Below, piece after piece: positions 49,097 to 57,832 of a stretch of DNA of 60,810 nucleotides (the stretch's first letter is position 1; every line of letters starts with the position of its first letter). Under the pieces are notes generated by a model. It was not told the DNA's origin. It did no database searches and was given only the letters and a program-made list of their open reading frames with translations. The stretch is from Pseudomonadota bacterium (GTDB lineage: Bacteria > Myxococcota_A > UBA796 > GCA-2862545), in the NCBI GenBank assembly GCA_005776945.1, contig SXOB01000023.1, positions 1 to 60,810 on the forward strand, read 5' to 3'. The position numbers and the translations under genes were made by a program.

Positions 49097-49512
49097 TCAG
49101 GCCACCGCATCACGAGGGCATCGGCGCCGCTCGCATAGTACGCCGGCCTCCGCGATGCCTCGACGAAGCCCAGGTCCCGGTACAGCGCCAGGGCCGGGCC
49201 ATTGTCTGCGGCCACGTCCAGCCAAATGATGCTCGCTCCGTTGGACTGGACCGCGGCGACGAGGCGGCGACCCCAACCGGACCGCCGGGCGGCTGGATCG
49301 ACGGTGAGGTCGAGGATTTCGGCTTCGCCAAGCACATGCCATGTGAGCACGTACCCGAGCATCCCCCCTTTGTCGGAGTCGGCTGCCCAACCGACGAAGT
49401 GGCGTTGCGACATCGTGGCGCGAATTTCGGTGACGGGCCACCGCATCCAGCCCCCAGAGGCAATCCGCGCGACGTCGTCGGCGTCCGACGGGGCGAGCCG
49501 TCGGACGTTCAT
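49093..49512 (-). CDS. GNAT acetyltransferase, RimI-like
   Basis: A 139-residue GNAT-fold protein. The acetyl-CoA loop, VDPAARRSGWGRRLVAAV with Arg76 to Gly81, matches the Q/RxxGxG/A pyrophosphate-binding motif. It is followed by IIWLDVAADNGPALALYRDLGFVEASRRPAYY, the usual strand-helix ending of N-alpha-acetyltransferases such as RimI, which acetylates the N-terminus of ribosomal protein S18. RimI and TsaD often occur together; tsaD lies about 7 kb downstream on the other strand. The gene overlaps both neighbours by 4 bp (ATGA). Confidence 0.75.
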   Translation of the reverse strand: MNVRRLAPSDADDVARIASGGWMRWPVTEIRATMSQRHFVGWAADSDKGGMLGYVLTWHVLGEAEILDLTVDPAARRSGWGRRLVAAVQSNGASIIWLDVAADNGPALALYRDLGFVEASRRPAYYASGADALVMRWPE

Positions 49513-50003
49513 GGAATGGCGGGGACGCGGCGTGCCGGAGTCCGCAGCGCCAATTCCTCAAGGAGTGACCCCACGGCGATGGCGTACGGCTCCGGTTCGA
49601 GGTGCGCCGGGGCGACGTCTCGCTCGAGAAAGCGCTCGACGAGGATTCGTCTCCGCAGGGCCGCGATGAGGCCCTCCTCGTCAACTCCGGTTCGCTGCAG
49701 CCAAGTGGACCAGGCGGAATGTTCAGAGAATTGGCCGCGAATGGACTCAAGGCGGGTCCGGACGGCGTCGCTGTCAGGCTCGATGAGAACGAGACGCGAA
49801 GCCGCGGTGCGAATCATCGCGGTGGCCATCACGCGTCCCTCGGCATCGCCGAGGCGGAAGAAGGGCGCCGCTTCGAGGTCGACGGCCTCAAGGGCCGCCT
49901 CAAGGCGAACGTCACTCGCAAGGATGGGTTCGCCGGCTATGACCGCCACGACCCGGTCGACGACGTCGGCCTGTGCTGCCGCGATTGCGAGGAACCACCA
50001 CAC
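49509..50003 (-). CDS. SurA-like periplasmic chaperone domain protein
   Basis: A 164-residue protein starting with GTG and a 12-residue signal, MWWFLAIAAAQA. The mature N-terminus, DVVDRVVAVIAGEPILASDVRLEAALEAVDLE, is the standard opening of the SurA N-terminal chaperone domain. Helices follow (FSEHSAWSTWLQRTGVDEEGLIAALRRRILVERFLERDV), but there is no parvulin PPIase domain, so the protein has only the chaperone core. SurA-type proteins guide outer-membrane proteins through the periplasm. It is divergent from the ABC transporter operon with only 23 bp between; its stop lies in the GNAT start. Confidence 0.7.
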   Translation of the reverse strand: MWWFLAIAAAQADVVDRVVAVIAGEPILASDVRLEAALEAVDLEAAPFFRLGDAEGRVMATAMIRTAASRLVLIEPDSDAVRTRLESIRGQFSEHSAWSTWLQRTGVDEEGLIAALRRRILVERFLERDVAPAHLEPEPYAIAVGSLLEELALRTPARRVPAIP

Positions 50004-50026
50004 GCGTTGTGTTATCCTCCGCGGCC

Positions 50027-50944
50027 ATGATTCGCGCCGCGGGCCTGAGCAAACGGTTTGGCGACGTGGTCGCCGTTGACCACATCGATTTGGACATCCA
50101 AGGCCATGGCATCGTCGGCTTTCTGGGCCCCAATGGGGCTGGTAAGACGACCACGATGCGACTGCTCAGCGGAGTCCTTGCGGCGACGGCAGGGACTGCC
50201 CGCATCGACGGGATCGACGTGTTTGACGACCCCATCTCCGTCAAGGCACGCGTCGGGTACCTGCCGGAGACGCCGCCGCTGTACCCCGAGCTGACGGTTG
50301 GCGAGTACCTCGATTTCGTCGCTCAGATGCGCGGCGTTCCATCCGGGGCACGCTGGACGCGCGTAGGTGCCGCGATGGAGCGCGTGGGTCTTTCCGGGTG
50401 GGAGCGGCGACTGCTTGGCGACTTGTCCAAGGGCTATCGGCAGCGCGTCGGGCTCGCGCAAGCCATCGTGCACGACCCGCCGCTGCTGATCCTGGACGAG
50501 CCGACGTCGGGCCTCGACCCAGCCCAGCTACCGGCCATCCGGCGCCTGATCCAGGAGCTGGCGGCGGAGAGGCTGGTTGTCCTGTCGACCCACATCCTGC
50601 CCGAGGTTGAGGCGCTGTGTGGGCGCGTCGTTTTGATCCACAAGGGGCGCATTGCGGGCGACGGCACGGTCTCGTCCTTGGCCGCAGCCCAGGGCCGCGC
50701 GCCGTTTTTGGCGGTGACGATCGACGGCGCAGGGGACGACGCCACGTCTCGCCTGGCCAGCCTTCCGTCGACGCTGAACGTCGACCGCCTCGATGCGCGA
50801 ACCTTCCATGTGCAGGGTGGCGCGGATTTGGCGGATGAGGTGGCCAAGATGGCCGTGGCGCAGGGTTGGCGAATGGTCGCCTTGGAACGTCGCTCCGCTA
50901 CGCTGGAAGACGTCTTCCTCTCGCTTGTGGGCGGTGAGGCATGA
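50027..50944 (+). CDS. GldA-like ABC transporter ATP-binding protein
   Basis: A 305-residue ATPase. It has Walker A GPNGAGKTTT (34-43), signature LSKGYRQRVGLAQA, Walker B LLILDEPTSGLDP and the switch LSTHILPEVEALC. The opening MIRAAGLSKRFGDVVAVDHIDLDIQG and the C-terminal part with DLADEVAKMAVAQGWRMVALERRSATLEDVFLSLVGGEA are usual for GldA/NosF/CcmA-like export ATPases. It powers the permease encoded next (4-bp overlap), as part of a four-gene system with the GldG-like and DUF4340 proteins. Frame continues upstream to 49973, but the ATG at 50027 fits the family start. Confidence 0.93.
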   Translation: MIRAAGLSKRFGDVVAVDHIDLDIQGHGIVGFLGPNGAGKTTTMRLLSGVLAATAGTARIDGIDVFDDPISVKARVGYLPETPPLYPELTVGEYLDFVAQMRGVPSGARWTRVGAAMERVGLSGWERRLLGDLSKGYRQRVGLAQAIVHDPPLLILDEPTSGLDPAQLPAIRRLIQELAAERLVVLSTHILPEVEALCGRVVLIHKGRIAGDGTVSSLAAAQGRAPFLAVTIDGAGDDATSRLASLPSTLNVDRLDARTFHVQGGADLADEVAKMAVAQGWRMVALERRSATLEDVFLSLVGGEA

Positions 50945-51669
50945 CCGGACCCTCGTTGACGGCGTCCATTCACGCAGTGTTGCTCAAGGAACTGCGCGTT
51001 CTCTTTCTTTCGCCGCTCGCGACGGTCTTTCTCGCTGGCTGCCTGATGCTTGGCGGCCTGTTTTTCACGCTTGGCGTGTCGCTCACGGGTGAGGCGAGCT
51101 TGCGCAACATGATGCCGAACCTTGGCGCCATGTTGCTGTTCACCCTCCCGCTGCTCACGATGCGCGCGTACAGCGAAGAGGAGCGTAGCGGTACGCTTGA
51201 GCTACTCATGACTGTGCCAGTCGGACCCCTCGCCATTCTGCTTGGCAAGTGGCTCGCTTCGATGGTGCTGTGCTCGGTGTTTCTGGCGTTCGCGACGTCC
51301 TGGGGCTGGCTGCTCGCGGTTTGGGGCGACCCCGATCTCGGGGTGTTGGCCACTTCCTACTTGGGCCTGGGCCTCTGTTGCGGCGCCTTCTCAGCCGTTG
51401 GCCTCTTCGCGAGTTCTCTGACGCGCGACCAGATGGTGGCCGGCGTCCTTGCCGTCTGTTTCCTGTTGCCAAGTTGGCTCGCCGGCGCCGCTCGGGACCT
51501 CACGCCGGCGGCTTGGCAGCCCGTCCTGGATCGATTGTCATTCACCGAACACCTGCGGGGATTCGCCCGCGGGGTCGTCGACACCGCGGACGTCCTCTGG
51601 TTCGTCGCTTTCACCTGCGTTTTCCTTCTGTTCACGTGGCAGTCGGTGGAGTCCCGGAGATGGCGTTGA
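50941..51669 (+). CDS. ABC-2 type permease (GldF-like)
   Basis: A 242-residue inner-membrane protein with about six hydrophobic segments: LSPLATVFLAGCLMLGGLFFTLG, LGAMLLFTLPLLTMR, LGKWLASMVLCSVFLAFATSWGWLLAVWG, LGLGLCCGAFSAVGLF, MVAGVLAVCFLLPSWLAG and LWFVAFTCVFLLFTWQSV. The cytoplasmic loop MRAYSEEERSGTLELLMTVPVG is the usual coupling motif of GldF/ABC-2 permeases. It forms the membrane part of the transporter with the ATPase upstream (overlap ATGA). The GldG-like gene follows after 19 bp. Confidence 0.93.
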   Translation: MTGPSLTASIHAVLLKELRVLFLSPLATVFLAGCLMLGGLFFTLGVSLTGEASLRNMMPNLGAMLLFTLPLLTMRAYSEEERSGTLELLMTVPVGPLAILLGKWLASMVLCSVFLAFATSWGWLLAVWGDPDLGVLATSYLGLGLCCGAFSAVGLFASSLTRDQMVAGVLAVCFLLPSWLAGAARDLTPAAWQPVLDRLSFTEHLRGFARGVVDTADVLWFVAFTCVFLLFTWQSVESRRWR

Positions 51670-51688
51670 CGCCCCGGCAGAGGCAACC

Positions 51689-53140
51689 ATGAACGCGGGT
51701 TGGGGGCGGCGCCTCGCGACCGGCGCCAATGGGCTGCTCGTGGCGCTGTTCGGCCTCGGCCTCGCGGTGGGCACGACCCTGCTGGCAGAGCGCTACCGCT
51801 GGAGGCTGGACCTCAGCGAGGACGGCTCCGCAAGCGTCGCTCCAGAGACGGACGGAACGCTGCGCCGTCTGTCGGCCGGCGACCAAAGGGTGACCATCAC
51901 GGCGTTCTCGGCTCAGCGAAAGGACGCTGAGTCCTTTGTCCGCGACCGGATGATGCGCGACCTGCTGCGCGAGATGGACCTTCGGTCGGACAATCTCGAG
52001 ACGCGATTCGTCGATTTCGACCGCGACCGTTTGACGGCCGAGGCGTTGGGCGTCGATCGCTACGGCACGGTCGTCGTGGCCTCGGCCGACGACCGCGTGG
52101 ATTTGATCGACCGAGAGATGTTCCGCCACAAGCGTGGCGAGGGCAAGGAGCGCCATCTCGACTTCGTCGGGGAGGCGCCCATTGCGGCCGCCATCGAACA
52201 GGTGCTCGCGAAGCGGTCTTTCAAGATTTACTCATTGGCCGGTCATGGCGAACACGAGATCTTCGACCGCGGACTCGGCGAATGGAAGGGTCTGGCGAAC
52301 CTGATCGACGCGCAGGGCTTCGTCGTCAAGACCATCGACCTCTTGCGGGATCGATCCGAATCGGGTGCCGTTGCCGTGCCCGACGATGCGGCCGCGGTGA
52401 TTCTGCTTGGGCCCAAGCGCCAATTGGGGGCCGCTGAGGAAGAGGCCCTGCGCGACTATCTGCTTCGGGGCGGACGGGTCGGACTCTACTTGGACCCGGG
52501 TGGCGCTGTCCCTCGTCTCCTCGATGAGGTTGGTGTGGCCGTCGTGGAGGGCGTCGTCCTGGACCGCGAGGTCATCCGACCCTTCGTCGATCGCCCGTTG
52601 CTTCGGTATCGGTCCCACGCAATCACCGCGGCGCTCGCCGAGGACGATGCCGCGACGGTGGTCAGCCGCGCCGCGCCACTCGCGCTGACGACGCTGGAGG
52701 GCGTCGACGTCGCCCCGTTGTTGCAGACCTCCCGCACGGGTTGGGTGGAGCGGGGCGACCTGCGCCAACCCGTCTACGATCCGGGCGTGGACCGGGAAGG
52801 CCCGGTCGACGTGGCGGTCGCCGTCACCGTGCGTGCACCCCACGCGTGGGCGCGAGGCGGCAAAGCTGGGGCGCGCGTCCTGGTGGTCGGCGACTCGGAC
52901 CTGGCGAGCGACGAGGTGTTGGGGGAGGGCCCGGGCAACCCGACATTCGTGGCCAACGGTCTGCGCTGGTTGGTGGGTGCCGACGATCGGATGGGCCGGG
53001 TCGGGCGGGCAAGTCCGGTCCGCCGCGTCGCATTGACCGAGGGCCAACTCGTGACTTTGCGGGCCGTCGCCATGGGGGCCGTGCCGTTCGCCGCTCTCGT
53101 CCTTGGCCTTGGCATTCTCGCGATGCGGCGGAGGCGCTGA
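51689..53140 (+). CDS. GldG-like ABC transporter accessory protein
   Basis: A 483-residue protein with one N-terminal helix (GANGLLVALFGLGLAVGTTLLAE), a large periplasmic domain and a C-terminal helix (AVAMGAVPFAALVLGLGILAM). The domain contains RVTITAFSAQRKDAESFVRDRMMRDLLREM, then SLAGHGEHEIFDRGLGEWKGLANLIDAQGFVVKTIDLL and LLRGGRVGLYLDPGG. These correspond to the ABC-type uncharacterised transport domain of GldG. In Bacteroidota, GldA/F/G are needed for gliding; here the role is unknown but the gene order is the same. The stop overlaps the next ATG. Confidence 0.88.
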   Translation: MNAGWGRRLATGANGLLVALFGLGLAVGTTLLAERYRWRLDLSEDGSASVAPETDGTLRRLSAGDQRVTITAFSAQRKDAESFVRDRMMRDLLREMDLRSDNLETRFVDFDRDRLTAEALGVDRYGTVVVASADDRVDLIDREMFRHKRGEGKERHLDFVGEAPIAAAIEQVLAKRSFKIYSLAGHGEHEIFDRGLGEWKGLANLIDAQGFVVKTIDLLRDRSESGAVAVPDDAAAVILLGPKRQLGAAEEEALRDYLLRGGRVGLYLDPGGAVPRLLDEVGVAVVEGVVLDREVIRPFVDRPLLRYRSHAITAALAEDDAATVVSRAAPLALTTLEGVDVAPLLQTSRTGWVERGDLRQPVYDPGVDREGPVDVAVAVTVRAPHAWARGGKAGARVLVVGDSDLASDEVLGEGPGNPTFVANGLRWLVGADDRMGRVGRASPVRRVALTEGQLVTLRAVAMGAVPFAALVLGLGILAMRRRR

Positions 53141-54549
53141 TGCCGTGGTGGCGCCGGTTCAAGGGTGCGATTCTGACCGGGCTCGCGTTGGCCATCGTGG
53201 CCACGGTCCTCAACGTCATTCAGCGGCGTGAAGAGGCGGCCCTGCGGAGCCCGGAGGCGCTCAAGCCGGTCATCTACCGGTTTGAGAAGGACGACATGAT
53301 GGCCGTGCGCATCGAGCGTCCCGACGGTGTCCTCGACATGCGCAAAGTCGACGGCGAGTGGGAGATGGCGGGCGTCCCTTGGCGCCCAGCCCGCTCGATG
53401 ACCCGCCGCGTCGCGCACCAACTACACGATCTGACGGCACGCGCCGAGATCGTCGACCCGAACCCTGACCGCTCGGTCTACGGCCTTGGCGAACAAGCGA
53501 TTCGTGTCGGCATCGCCCTTCGCGATGGTTCCACGTTGAACTTCGTCGTCGGCGACCCCAATCCGACCGGCGTGTCGTACTACGTGATGCCAGAGCCGGG
53601 TGATCGCGTCTTCGTCGTGAAGAAGTCAGCGATGGACTTCTACCGGCTCGACCTGGAGAGTTTCCGCGAGAATCGCTTCGCGACCTTCGACTCTGAGGAC
53701 GCGACGACCGTACGCGCGACGGTCGACGGACGGACGATCGCGGTCGAACGAACGGGCGAACTCACATGGCGGATGACCGAGCCCGTGGTGATGGACGCGA
53801 GCCGGCAAGAGGCCCGGACGATGCTCGGCCGCGTTGCGGCGCTGACCGCCGCGGCGTTCGTCGAGGACCATCCCGCCGACAAGGCCCGCTACGGGCTCGA
53901 CCCCGCTGCGCACCGCATCGAGGTCCGCCTGGCGACGGGCGCGACGTTCACCTTGGAGATGGGTTCGGAGATCCCGGACACCGACCCCCCGCAGTCGTAC
54001 GCCTACTGTGTCGAGGACGACGCGGTCTACGTCGTGCGCAATGGTCTCCTCGACGCGTACCGAAAGCCGATCGACGACTACCGGAACGAAGTCGTGTTCC
54101 CCGGTCGCCACGAATGGAATCTCGCGTCGATGACCGTGTGGAAGGGCAGCTCCGATGCGTTGACCTTGCGGCGAACGAGCGACGGCTGGCGTTGGCCCGA
54201 CGACCAGGCGGTCCCTGGGCAGACGCCCAAACGGGTCGCCGGCTCCGCAGCAGACCTTCGCGTGGTTGCGTGGCCCACCGACGTCACGGCCAGTGGTTTG
54301 GACGTTCCCGCCGCCATCGTCGAGCTGGCCTTCGAGGACGGCGCCGTCGAGCGCATCGAGCTCGGCCACACGGTCTCGGAGAGCCATGCGGAGGGTCGCG
54401 ACGAGGTGCGCCAGTACGTCCGGGTTGGCGGCAAGCCCGATGTGTTCCTGGTGGGTGGCACGTTGGGCGATGTGATCGACGACCTGTTCCGGGAATTCGG
54501 CCGGAAGGAGGAGCGCCAAGCGGAACGTCGGCTCGACTTGGCGCCTTGA
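53140..54549 (+). CDS. DUF4340 membrane-anchored protein
   Basis: A 469-residue protein with an N-terminal membrane anchor (AILTGLALAIVATVLNVI). Repeated beta-rich modules of the DUF4340 type follow: MMAVRIERPDGVLDMRKVDGEWEM, then DRSVYGLGEQAIRVGIALRDGSTLNFVVGD and NRFATFDSEDATTVRATVDGRTIAVERT. DUF4340 proteins are nearly always encoded after GldG-type genes and are thought to form an extracytoplasmic part of the same transporter. The ATG overlaps the GldG-like stop (TGATG). A kinase gene follows after 31 bp. Confidence 0.88.
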   Translation: MPWWRRFKGAILTGLALAIVATVLNVIQRREEAALRSPEALKPVIYRFEKDDMMAVRIERPDGVLDMRKVDGEWEMAGVPWRPARSMTRRVAHQLHDLTARAEIVDPNPDRSVYGLGEQAIRVGIALRDGSTLNFVVGDPNPTGVSYYVMPEPGDRVFVVKKSAMDFYRLDLESFRENRFATFDSEDATTVRATVDGRTIAVERTGELTWRMTEPVVMDASRQEARTMLGRVAALTAAAFVEDHPADKARYGLDPAAHRIEVRLATGATFTLEMGSEIPDTDPPQSYAYCVEDDAVYVVRNGLLDAYRKPIDDYRNEVVFPGRHEWNLASMTVWKGSSDALTLRRTSDGWRWPDDQAVPGQTPKRVAGSAADLRVVAWPTDVTASGLDVPAAIVELAFEDGAVERIELGHTVSESHAEGRDEVRQYVRVGGKPDVFLVGGTLGDVIDDLFREFGRKEERQAERRLDLAP

Positions 54550-54580
54550 GCGGGGGGGCCGGGTCGGGTATCGGGCTGCG

Positions 54581-56050
54581 ATGACCACGACCGAGGTTGG
54601 ACTCACCTCCCGTACACCTGTACGGCTTGCAGATCGGTATCGGGTCGTGGCCACACTTGGCGTGGGTGGGGCGGCCGGGGTCTACTTGGCCTGGGACGAT
54701 GTCCGAGCGATGTGGGTTGCGGTCAAAGCGCTGTCGGAAGGCGTGTTGGCCGACGCCGCGACGCGGGCCCGTTTCGAGCGCGAAGTCGAAACGATGAAGC
54801 GGCTCGACGACCCGCACGTCACAAAAATCCACGACGCGTTCATTGATCATCGGCCACCCTTCATGGTGATGGAGCTCGCCCGCGGTGGCTCCGCGATGGC
54901 GTACGTCCGCCGACATGGACCCATGGCCGTCTCGGTGGCGCTTCATGTCGCGGAGCAGGCGTGTCGCGGACTCGTCGCGGCCCATGCCGCTGGCGTCATC
55001 CACCGCGACGTCAAGCCTCACAACCTGCTGATTCATGACGACGGACGGGTCAGCGTCGGGGACTTCGGAATCGCTCGGACCGACGACGATGGTCTCACGA
55101 TGACCGGCGTGCAACTCGGGACCTTTTCCTTCATGGCGCCCGAGCAGCGATCGGGAACGAAAGAAGTCGACGCTCGGGCCGACGTCTACGGCATTGGCGC
55201 CTCGCTGTTCACGCTCATCACGGGGAAGGCGAGCAGCGAGTTGTTCGTCGCGCAACAGGATCACTCGCTCGTCGAGGGCGTCCCCGAGGGCCTCAAACGC
55301 ATCATTCTCGCGGCCACCCAATACAACCGAGAGGACCGGTACGAGTCCGCGGAGCAGCTGGCCGCCGCGATCGCCCGTCTCCGCGCGAGCGTCTCCGGCG
55401 CGGCCGACACGAGAAGCCTGAGCGAGAGCCTGCTCGACCTGCCTCAGGGGCCGCCGACGACCTGTTGGTCCGAGGCCCGCCTCGATGACCTTGATCGAGC
55501 CGTGTCCGGCGTGGCCCTGACCGCCCCCCAGCCCGTTCGCACTGGGGGAGGGGAATCCCGGCGCCGCTCCATCAACCCTGTTCCCGCCCCGCCGACGGCC
55601 CGCTACCAGGCTGGCTGGTACCTGTTGCTTGCCTCCATTGCGCTCGCGGCCGTCATGGGCGCCGCCGCCATCGGATCCGGGGCGTGGATCGTCGGGCGCG
55701 CGCGCGACGACGCCGAGTCCGCGCGGGCCACGATGTTTCGCGTGTTGGAGACCGAGGGCGTCCATTTGTCGGCCGTGTCGCCTGACGGGACCCTCGAGAG
55801 GCTGTTCTTCGATTTCCAAGACAGCCGAGGGCAGGAGCAGACGGTTCGCGCGCTTCTGCTGGTGGACGGCGTTGAGGCCTTCGCCAGCAAGCACCGACTG
55901 CCCGTCGACTTGCAGCCTCGCCTCGCCGAGTTGAGCGCGGCCCGGGTGACCTACGGTGAGGCCGTTGAGCGCTGGGCCGTGGCGGCCAACACGCGCCTTG
56001 GGACGCTGGCCGTGACCCTCGGAGTGGTACCCGGGCCCGACGGTCGCTGA
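54581..56050 (+). CDS. Transmembrane Ser/Thr protein kinase
   Basis: A 489-residue kinase. The catalytic domain at about 20-270 has a glycine-rich LGVGGAAGVYLA, Lys49, HRDVKPHN (141-148), DFGIAR (161-166) and MAPEQ near 185-189, so it should be active. A basic and proline-rich linker runs to a transmembrane helix at about 345-371, followed by a 118-residue outer region. That region is helical (RARDDAESARATMFRVLETEG and RLAELSAARVTYGEAVERWAVAANTRLG), vaguely LemA-like. The signal sensed is unknown. Its stop overlaps the tsaD ATG, and a PP2C phosphatase is encoded three genes on, so the pair may share substrates. Confidence 0.9.
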   Translation: MTTTEVGLTSRTPVRLADRYRVVATLGVGGAAGVYLAWDDVRAMWVAVKALSEGVLADAATRARFEREVETMKRLDDPHVTKIHDAFIDHRPPFMVMELARGGSAMAYVRRHGPMAVSVALHVAEQACRGLVAAHAAGVIHRDVKPHNLLIHDDGRVSVGDFGIARTDDDGLTMTGVQLGTFSFMAPEQRSGTKEVDARADVYGIGASLFTLITGKASSELFVAQQDHSLVEGVPEGLKRIILAATQYNREDRYESAEQLAAAIARLRASVSGAADTRSLSESLLDLPQGPPTTCWSEARLDDLDRAVSGVALTAPQPVRTGGGESRRRSINPVPAPPTARYQAGWYLLLASIALAAVMGAAAIGSGAWIVGRARDDAESARATMFRVLETEGVHLSAVSPDGTLERLFFDFQDSRGQEQTVRALLLVDGVEAFASKHRLPVDLQPRLAELSAARVTYGEAVERWAVAANTRLGTLAVTLGVVPGPDGR

Positions 56051-57018
56051 TGCGCCTGCTCGCCATCGAAACGTCGTGCGACGAGACCGGTGCGGCCGTC
56101 GTCGACGAGACCGGAGTCTTGGCGGAGCGGGTGTGGACCCAGGATGTCCATGCCGCGTACGGCGGCGTCATGCCGGAAGAGGCCGCACGGGAACACGTCG
56201 TCAGGTTGCCCGACCTCGTTGCCAAGGTCCTTGCAGAAGCGGGCGAGGACCTCGATGGCGTGGCGGTGACAGTGGGGCCTGGCCTGGTGGGCGCGCTCCT
56301 CGTGGGGGCGTCCTTCGCATCGACCTTCGCGGCGGCCCGGAGCCTTCCCGTATTGGGTGTGCACCACGTGGCGGCCCACGCATTGGCGGTCGGGCTCGAA
56401 TCTGACGCGCCGGAGTTCCCCTACGTGGCCCTATGTGTCAGCGGGGGCCACACGTCCCTGTTTCATGTCCACGGACCCCGGAACCTCGAGTTGTTGGGGG
56501 AGACGGTCGACGACGCCGTGGGGGAGGCTTTCGACAAGGTTGCGCGGATGCTTGGCCTCGGCTGGCCGGGGGGCCCGGCTGTGGATGGGTTGGCCGAAGC
56601 GGGGAACCCTGCCGCCGTGGCCTTTCCTCGTCCGCGCCCGGGCATGCTTGATTTCTCCTTCGCCGGCTTGAAGACAGCGGTTCGGCAACACCTGCAACGG
56701 CCCGATCGAGCTTCCGACGCGGATGTCGCGGCGTCTTTCCAGGAGGCGGTGGCTGACGTGTTGACCGCCCGCCTGGATGCGGCTGTCGTGGCCACCGGCG
56801 TGCGCGGAGCGGCGGTCGGCGGAGGGGTGGCCGCCAATCGCGTGCTGCGGCGCCGTCTCGCGGAGCGGCCGTACCCGGTTTGTGTTCCACCGCCGGCGCG
56901 CTGCACGGACAACGCCGGAATGATTGGCTGGGCCGCCATTCAGGCCTATGGGGCGGGGGCCGGCGCCTCCGCGGACGTCGGCGTCCGACCCCAGTGGGCC
57001 GTCGAAGGGTGGGCTTGA
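56050..57018 (+). CDS. tsaD: tRNA N6-adenosine threonylcarbamoyltransferase
   Basis: TsaD (YgjD) transfers threonylcarbamoyl to A37 of tRNAs that read ANN codons and is near-universal. The 322-residue protein has IETSCDETGAAVVDE (7-20), GGVMPEEAAREHV, PGLVGALLVGASFA, the metal-binding HHVAAH with His106 and His110, CVSGGHTSLF, FDKVARMLGLGWPGGP, SFAGLKTAV, and GGGVAANRVLR. The last motif set, CTDNAGMIGWAA, is also present. It lies between a kinase gene and rsmA with overlapping start and stop codons. TsaB, TsaC and TsaE are not in the window. Confidence 0.95.
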   Translation: MRLLAIETSCDETGAAVVDETGVLAERVWTQDVHAAYGGVMPEEAAREHVVRLPDLVAKVLAEAGEDLDGVAVTVGPGLVGALLVGASFASTFAAARSLPVLGVHHVAAHALAVGLESDAPEFPYVALCVSGGHTSLFHVHGPRNLELLGETVDDAVGEAFDKVARMLGLGWPGGPAVDGLAEAGNPAAVAFPRPRPGMLDFSFAGLKTAVRQHLQRPDRASDADVAASFQEAVADVLTARLDAAVVATGVRGAAVGGGVAANRVLRRRLAERPYPVCVPPPARCTDNAGMIGWAAIQAYGAGAGASADVGVRPQWAVEGWA

Positions 57019-57806
57019 TGGACGCCAAGAAACGCTTCGGGCAGCACTTTCTGCACGATCCGGCGATCGGTCGAGCCATCGTTCACCTGGCCGGCGTCGC
57101 CAAGGGTGACGCGGTCCTCGAGATTGGACCTGGGCACGGGGCGTTGACCCAACCGTTGGTCGAAGCGGGGGTCCGGCTGACGGCCTTCGAACTAGACCGG
57201 GACCTCCTGTCGGGACTGCAGGAGCGCTTTCCCTCGGTGGAGGTGCGTGGTCAGGACGCCGTCGACGTCGACTGGCCTTCCATCCTGCCGGGTTCGGGTT
57301 GGCATGTCGTCGCCAACCTTCCGTACAACGTGGCGACGCCGATCGTCGCCCAACTCCTGGCCCATCCGGGCACCTTCCGCCGGCTCACCGTGATGGTTCA
57401 GCGGGAGGTGGCCGATCGTATCGTCGCTCCACCGGGCTCACGGATTGCGAATCGCCTTGGACTCTACGTGGATCTGCGGGCGACGTCTCAGGTCGTCATG
57501 ACGCTGGCGCCCGGGGCCTTTCGGCCTCCGCCAAAGGTCCATTCGGCCGTCGTGCGTTTGGACCTCCGGCCTGAGCCCTTGGGCGGAGAAGGGGTCGCCA
57601 CCCGCGTCGAGACCGTGGCCCGTTGGGGGTACGGCGCGCGCCGGAAGACGCTGCGCAACGCGCTTCGAGGGGTGTGGGACGCCGAGCATGTCGACGCTTG
57701 GCTCTCCCAAGCTGACGTCGACGGCGGGCAGCGCGCCGAGGCGCTCGACCGGGACGCCTGGCTTCGGTTGGGCCGCACGATGCCTGCGGACGCGCCAGCG
57801 CGATAG
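57018..57806 (+). CDS. rsmA: 16S rRNA dimethyladenosine transferase
   Basis: RsmA (KsgA) dimethylates two adjacent adenosines near the 3' end of 16S rRNA during small-subunit assembly. The 262-residue protein has the family opening AKKRFGQHFLHDP (3-15) and motif I LEIGPGHGALT (34-44). It also has the target-base motif NLPYN, FRRLTVMVQREVADRI, and FRPPPKVHSAVVRL, all in the standard order. The ATG overlaps the tsaD stop. A 26-bp gap separates it from the phosphatase gene. Confidence 0.95.
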   Translation: MDAKKRFGQHFLHDPAIGRAIVHLAGVAKGDAVLEIGPGHGALTQPLVEAGVRLTAFELDRDLLSGLQERFPSVEVRGQDAVDVDWPSILPGSGWHVVANLPYNVATPIVAQLLAHPGTFRRLTVMVQREVADRIVAPPGSRIANRLGLYVDLRATSQVVMTLAPGAFRPPPKVHSAVVRLDLRPEPLGGEGVATRVETVARWGYGARRKTLRNALRGVWDAEHVDAWLSQADVDGGQRAEALDRDAWLRLGRTMPADAPAR

Positions 57807-57832
57807 AGCGTGAACTGACCCCGGGAGCTTGC

